Assembly: GCF_020921035.1 (NCBI RefSeq)
Contig: NC_063157.1
Span: forward strand, 248,001 to 312,000
Direction of reading: 5' to 3'
DNA from: Rhodamnia argentea
Taxonomy: Eukaryota > Streptophyta > Magnoliopsida > Myrtales > Myrtaceae
DNA: 64,000 nucleotides
Within the stretch, counting starts at the first letter, position 1; each line of letters opens with the position of its first letter. Positions 60,331 to 64,000 of this stretch are shown piece by piece. The notes under the pieces were generated by a model. It did no database searches. It was given only the letters and a program-made list of their open reading frames with translations, and was not told where the DNA came from. Position numbers and translations under genes: made by a program.

Positions 60331-61734
60331 GTGCAGGCTTGACTTTTTTCTTTTTTTTTGCCCAAAATAAATAAATAAAAGGAACTCCGAAGCAAGATTG
60401 ATGTCCCAGGGGGCTGAAATTCTCCCTATATGGACCGCCAAGGTCCAAAAGCATTGTTCTGAAGTTGCAACATGCTTGCTTCGGTTACTGTCCCCAACAA
60501 GGAAAAGGACCCTGACCTTCACGAAACGTCCAGTTGCATTCTCTCTCTCTCTCTTTGGACTTTTCTATGCTTTTTAAGTTGCGCACATATTAGCCTTAGT
60601 TTGTTATTATCCACCATTAGAAATTTTTGTTGTTACATTCACTTCCATTTAAATAAGAAAAAATGAAATGGAAAGAAGAAGAAATTGGCTGGCTCTCGAG
60701 TAAGCCCCGAAACCTATCCTAGAACCTATTGACATGGCTATGGTGTGGCTAAAACATGAAACATACGGCTAAAATGAAGTCATTTTGATTCAAATCTGAT
60801 TCCTTATATAATTTTTATTTTAATTAAATTAAAACTAAGCTAAATTTAAAGAAAGAGAAGAGGGAGTTAAAAAATCAGGCGGCGAGGATTTGCAGCTCTC
60901 GTCACCGTTGCCCCACCATCCCTGAGAAGGGCCAAAGATGGTGAATGGTTGACGAGGGTCGCGCCCTCCCCCAGATCTAGCGAGGGGCCCTTGCTTGCGG
61001 TCAGCGGAGGTCACTTTCCTAACGATGGTGGAGCGGCACAGTAAGGGCTGCAAGCCCTCGCCGTCTGGTTTCTAACTTCCTCTTTTTATAACTTGTTTTT
61101 TGTGGTTGTTGGGGGGGGGGGGAGAGAGAGAAGGATGGGGGAGCCTAAGGAAGGATGCATGCCAATTGAATGGCCGTGATACCAACGTCTTGAGATTCTA
61201 GGATCGCGGCCTAACACGCCAATGTCGTGCACGCCAAATCTCTCGCCTACCAAGCTTATGCTATTGACAATTCGATTGGCATAATAAAGCGGTACATCTT
61301 ATGTTTATGAAGTATCGCCATTAATATAGTCGATACTTTCACAAAATCAATATCTCGGCTCGTATAAGATGTAACCTTAGAAGCCAAGATCAACCTTTAA
61401 TACTTTCTGTTGAGGAAGCAAAATTTCAGCAAACTTTGTGTTAAGCTTAGCATGCAACAGGCCAGCTTCCCGTCCATGAGAAGCTACGCAATCTTTGCGA
61501 CAATTTCTGTAAATGAATTAGTACGAATTTGAGGAAGCAGGTATCTACATCATGGCGGCAAGATTTCCTTTGCCGCAACACAACTAGTCACAAATTGAAG
61601 GAGAAATGAGGCACAATATATTTCCATGAGGCTCTGTTGTATGTTTTGCTTTTACTTGGTTACCAGTTACCACCTCCATTTATCTAATTCTAAGCCTTGT
61701 TGTGCCTGGAAACAAATGAAGGGAAGGAAGCTAC
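60331..61734. other. Intergenic DNA between UGT copies
   Basis: Contains a GC-rich block at about 60880-61070, a 13 bp G run at about 61111 and the 3' flank of the UGT gene. The GC-rich block resembles dispersed plant repeats but has no clear ends. No gene recognised. Confidence 0.4.
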
Positions 61735-63183
61735 CTAAGCTCTCTCCGGAACTCTTTCTTTGAGGAATTCAATCAAGCCTCCCAAATTCTTGTAGGACGA
61801 TCCACCCTTCTTCTCCACAGCTTGCCTTGCCAATCTAGCAATCTCTCTGGCCCTGTCCCTAGCCTGCCTCCCTCTCTCCCCTCCCATCAATTCCTCGACT
61901 CCATCCCTTATCACCTCACTTGCAATTGTCACTCCCGCACCACCTTCTCCCAACATCACCCCGGCCCCAAGCCCCGTCACCACAAGCTTAGCATTCAGGG
62001 GCTGATCAGCACCCGTTGGCCATGCCAGAATCGGCACCTCCTCCGACAAGCTTTCCAGCACCGAGTTCCAACCACAATGGCTCAAGAACCCGCCTATCGC
62101 TGGGTGCGACAAGATGCGCCGCTGGTCCGCCCATTCGCGCACGACCAGGCCCCTCCCTTTCAGCCGATCCTCCCATCCGTCGTCCGGCGACATCCAATCT
62201 GCCGGTTTTACCGCCCATATGAATGGATGCCCTGCCATTTCCAGTCCATGAGCTATATTGTCCATTTGCATGTCACTCAAGTGTGCTTGTGTTCCGAATG
62301 ATACGTATATCACTCCGCCCGTTCCGACATGCTCGTCCAGCCACTTGATGTAGGATTGAGATGGGTCGTCTGCCTGTTTGGATCCGACAGGCCTCTCTAC
62401 TTGATTCTGGTCGTAGAGCAAAGCCGGCCCGACGCACCAAGCTTTCACCCCCTGGCAGTAGAATCTCTCCAGGGCAGCAACGTAATCACCTTCGAGCTCT
62501 TCGAAGCTGTTCACGATAACCCCCGCACTATTCGCATCCGCCTCTCCAATCTCCGCTAGTATAAGCAAGAAAGGGTCATCAGGGTCTTTGCACCGCTCCA
62601 AATCGGAGATGTCATGCTTATAGACAGTGAAAGGAACGCTCAACTTCGGCAGTCTGATTGGATCGGAATCGGGCATCGCCAAGAGGGACGGGACATTCCC
62701 GAAGGCAGTTTTCGAGATGGCCATAGGCAAAACCCCCATCCCATGGAAGACAATCCTAGGAATTCCGAAAGACCGACACACATCGAGTGTCCATCCCAGG
62801 AAAAAGTCAGAAATCACGCAGAGCGGGCGAGACCCGGCTTCAGACATCTCCCTGAGAATGCACTCAAAGGCGGGTCTCATGGACTTGGTGGCTTTCAAGA
62901 AAGGCACCAACAAAGCCATGGAAGGAAGATCAGCAGTGTTCTCGCATCCTTCAGGAAGCTCTGGGACTCTAGGAAACTGTATGGCGCGCAAGGAGATTTC
63001 AGAGCAGCTCGATACCTTTGACAGGATGAGCGGGGCATTCTTTGGCGTGGCGATGATGGTGACTTCGACACCGAGGCTCGCGAGGGCCTTGCATATGTCC
63101 AGTAATGGGAGCGTATGTCCATGAGCCACGTGAGGAAACACCACCACACGAGCACAAGGTGATGGCGAGACCAACACTGTCAT
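61735..63183 (-). CDS. UDP-glycosyltransferase, family 1 (UGT90A-like)
   Basis: A single uninterrupted exon of 482 residues, the usual plant UGT length. The N-terminal acceptor domain carries the catalytic His in PHVAHGH (His23), with a likely charge-relay Asp in CVISDFFLGW. The C-terminal PSPG box, which binds the UDP-sugar, spans residues 351-394: it begins WADQRRILSHPAIGGFLSHC, continues GWNSVLES and ends WPTGADQ. The final residue is Gln, a feature often linked to UDP-glucose use, though not decisive. Such enzymes glycosylate small molecules (flavonoids, hormones, terpenoids) in the cytosol; the acceptor cannot be read from sequence. The N-terminal wording recalls the UGT90A group. A broken tandem copy lies 2 kb downstream in gene sense. 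A TATA-like TATATAAATA on the minus strand (63296-63287) is about 105 bp before the ATG. Confidence 0.93.
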   Translation of the reverse strand: MTVLVSPSPCARVVVFPHVAHGHTLPLLDICKALASLGVEVTIIATPKNAPLILSKVSSCSEISLRAIQFPRVPELPEGCENTADLPSMALLVPFLKATKSMRPAFECILREMSEAGSRPLCVISDFFLGWTLDVCRSFGIPRIVFHGMGVLPMAISKTAFGNVPSLLAMPDSDPIRLPKLSVPFTVYKHDISDLERCKDPDDPFLLILAEIGEADANSAGVIVNSFEELEGDYVAALERFYCQGVKAWCVGPALLYDQNQVERPVGSKQADDPSQSYIKWLDEHVGTGGVIYVSFGTQAHLSDMQMDNIAHGLEMAGHPFIWAVKPADWMSPDDGWEDRLKGRGLVVREWADQRRILSHPAIGGFLSHCGWNSVLESLSEEVPILAWPTGADQPLNAKLVVTGLGAGVMLGEGGAGVTIASEVIRDGVEELMGGERGRQARDRAREIARLARQAVEKKGGSSYKNLGGLIEFLKERVPERA

Positions 63184-64000
63184 GGCTTCTGTGAAATCAA
63201 GCCAAGATCAAGACGAGCAATATGAGGAGGAAACAAGCTTGGGAGAGGATTTGCGAATTCGGCGTTTCAACGGAAGCTCTCGCATTTATTTATATAGAGA
63301 CATTGACCGACATGGCAGCGTATAAATGGCAATGCCGCATTTACTCCCTATGGATCCATGTATCTTGACGAATTAGTCAAGCCCATCAAGTCAAAAGATT
63401 TTATCACCTTGTTTCGAGATTAACGTTGGATTACGCACTAAAATAAGGAATTTGGCAATTAAGTATCTTATGGGCCTCCTGTGGTTTCCAAAGCATCGGC
63501 TCTTCCGGGGGGCCATGACAGCACCAACCAACGTGTTGGGCTAGGGCCACGCGTGTCTGATTCAAACCCATGGTCGAGTCACGGTCGTACTGAATCACCT
63601 CACAATGGTCGAGTCACCATTGGATCATGGATGCACGCTGGTTTTCCTCATCTCCTTCGCGTGGGCAGAGGACAGATAAAATTTACTGCGATGCGCCCAA
63701 CGTTTACAGAGGAGAAGCGCAAGGACTTCTTTCGGCACCATCGAACATTTCAGTTCTGATCGAGTCAAATCACGAACAATGCATTGGGAGGTGCCCGGTC
63801 ATACATAGCGCTGATCAGAGACTGCGGTTACTTCTACGACTTTTTAGTTTCTCTTATGTTCGAATGACTCTCATTTATTTATGAAGCATCTGCTTAAGAA
63901 TTGCACCTCCTCTCCTCTCGCAAGACTTCCTGATATTTCTAGATTCCGTACATACCTAGATATTTTGTTGAGAGACTTTTAAAAAAGTTTAAAAATATGT
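63184..64000. other. UGT upstream region to window end
   Basis: 63184-63480 is the UGT 5' flank shared with the pseudogene copy, including the TATA-like element. From 63480 to the end I see no recognisable gene. Confidence 0.5.

Noticed and set aside
61822-63124. Plus-strand open frames across the UGT gene
   Set aside because: GC-rich antisense shadows of one intact minus-strand exon with full UGT motifs.

Overview
This window is nuclear DNA of a dicot plant. Genes are split by many GT-AG introns, intergenic DNA is AT-rich and carries plant transposons, and the gene set (an autoinhibited Ca2+-ATPase, a TIFY-CCT-GATA factor, an LBD protein, DC1 proteins and a family-1 UGT) is plant-specific. 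The style of the palindromic repeats made me think of Myrtaceae such as Eucalyptus, but that is recollection and not proof.

Layout. 3-3657 (+) holds the last six exons of a kelch-repeat gene cut by the left edge. 7407-4273 (-) is an F-box/kelch gene lying tail-to-tail with it. 17380-9823 (-) is a ZML/GATA24-like regulator with TIFY, CCT and GATA-finger domains; its 5.4 kb fourth intron holds a decayed Ty1-copia element in the opposite orientation, which itself carries a 288 bp TRIM-like element. 21161-19756 (-) is ribosomal protein L7, with a telo-box and site II motifs upstream. 24535-43924 (+) is a 33-exon ACA9-like plasma-membrane Ca2+ pump of about 1087 residues. Its introns contain a hAT-type MITE with a perfect 8 bp target duplication, a palindromic element, a fragment resembling plastid psbD, a second TRIM-like copy and a tandem duplication; two of its introns start with GC. 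45660-44642 (-) is an LBD protein and 50049-46904 (-) an O-fucosyltransferase-family protein. 55197-53722 (-) and 55859-57101 (+) are two head-to-head DC1 genes that share one architecture. 57883-59735 (-) is a broken UGT copy interrupted by inserted DNA, and 63183-61735 (-) is its intact single-exon relative.

The genes do not form one pathway: this is an ordinary eudicot gene neighbourhood with local duplications (UGT, DC1, kelch pair) and intronic transposon insertions. I found no CRISPR array, operon or clear novel system. The best leads are the TRIM-like family, the hAT MITE, the two GC-AG introns, the shared promoter of the DC1 pair and the insertion-split UGT pseudogene. Exon borders were read by eye from splice motifs, reading frame and remembered family sequences; no search or alignment was run.
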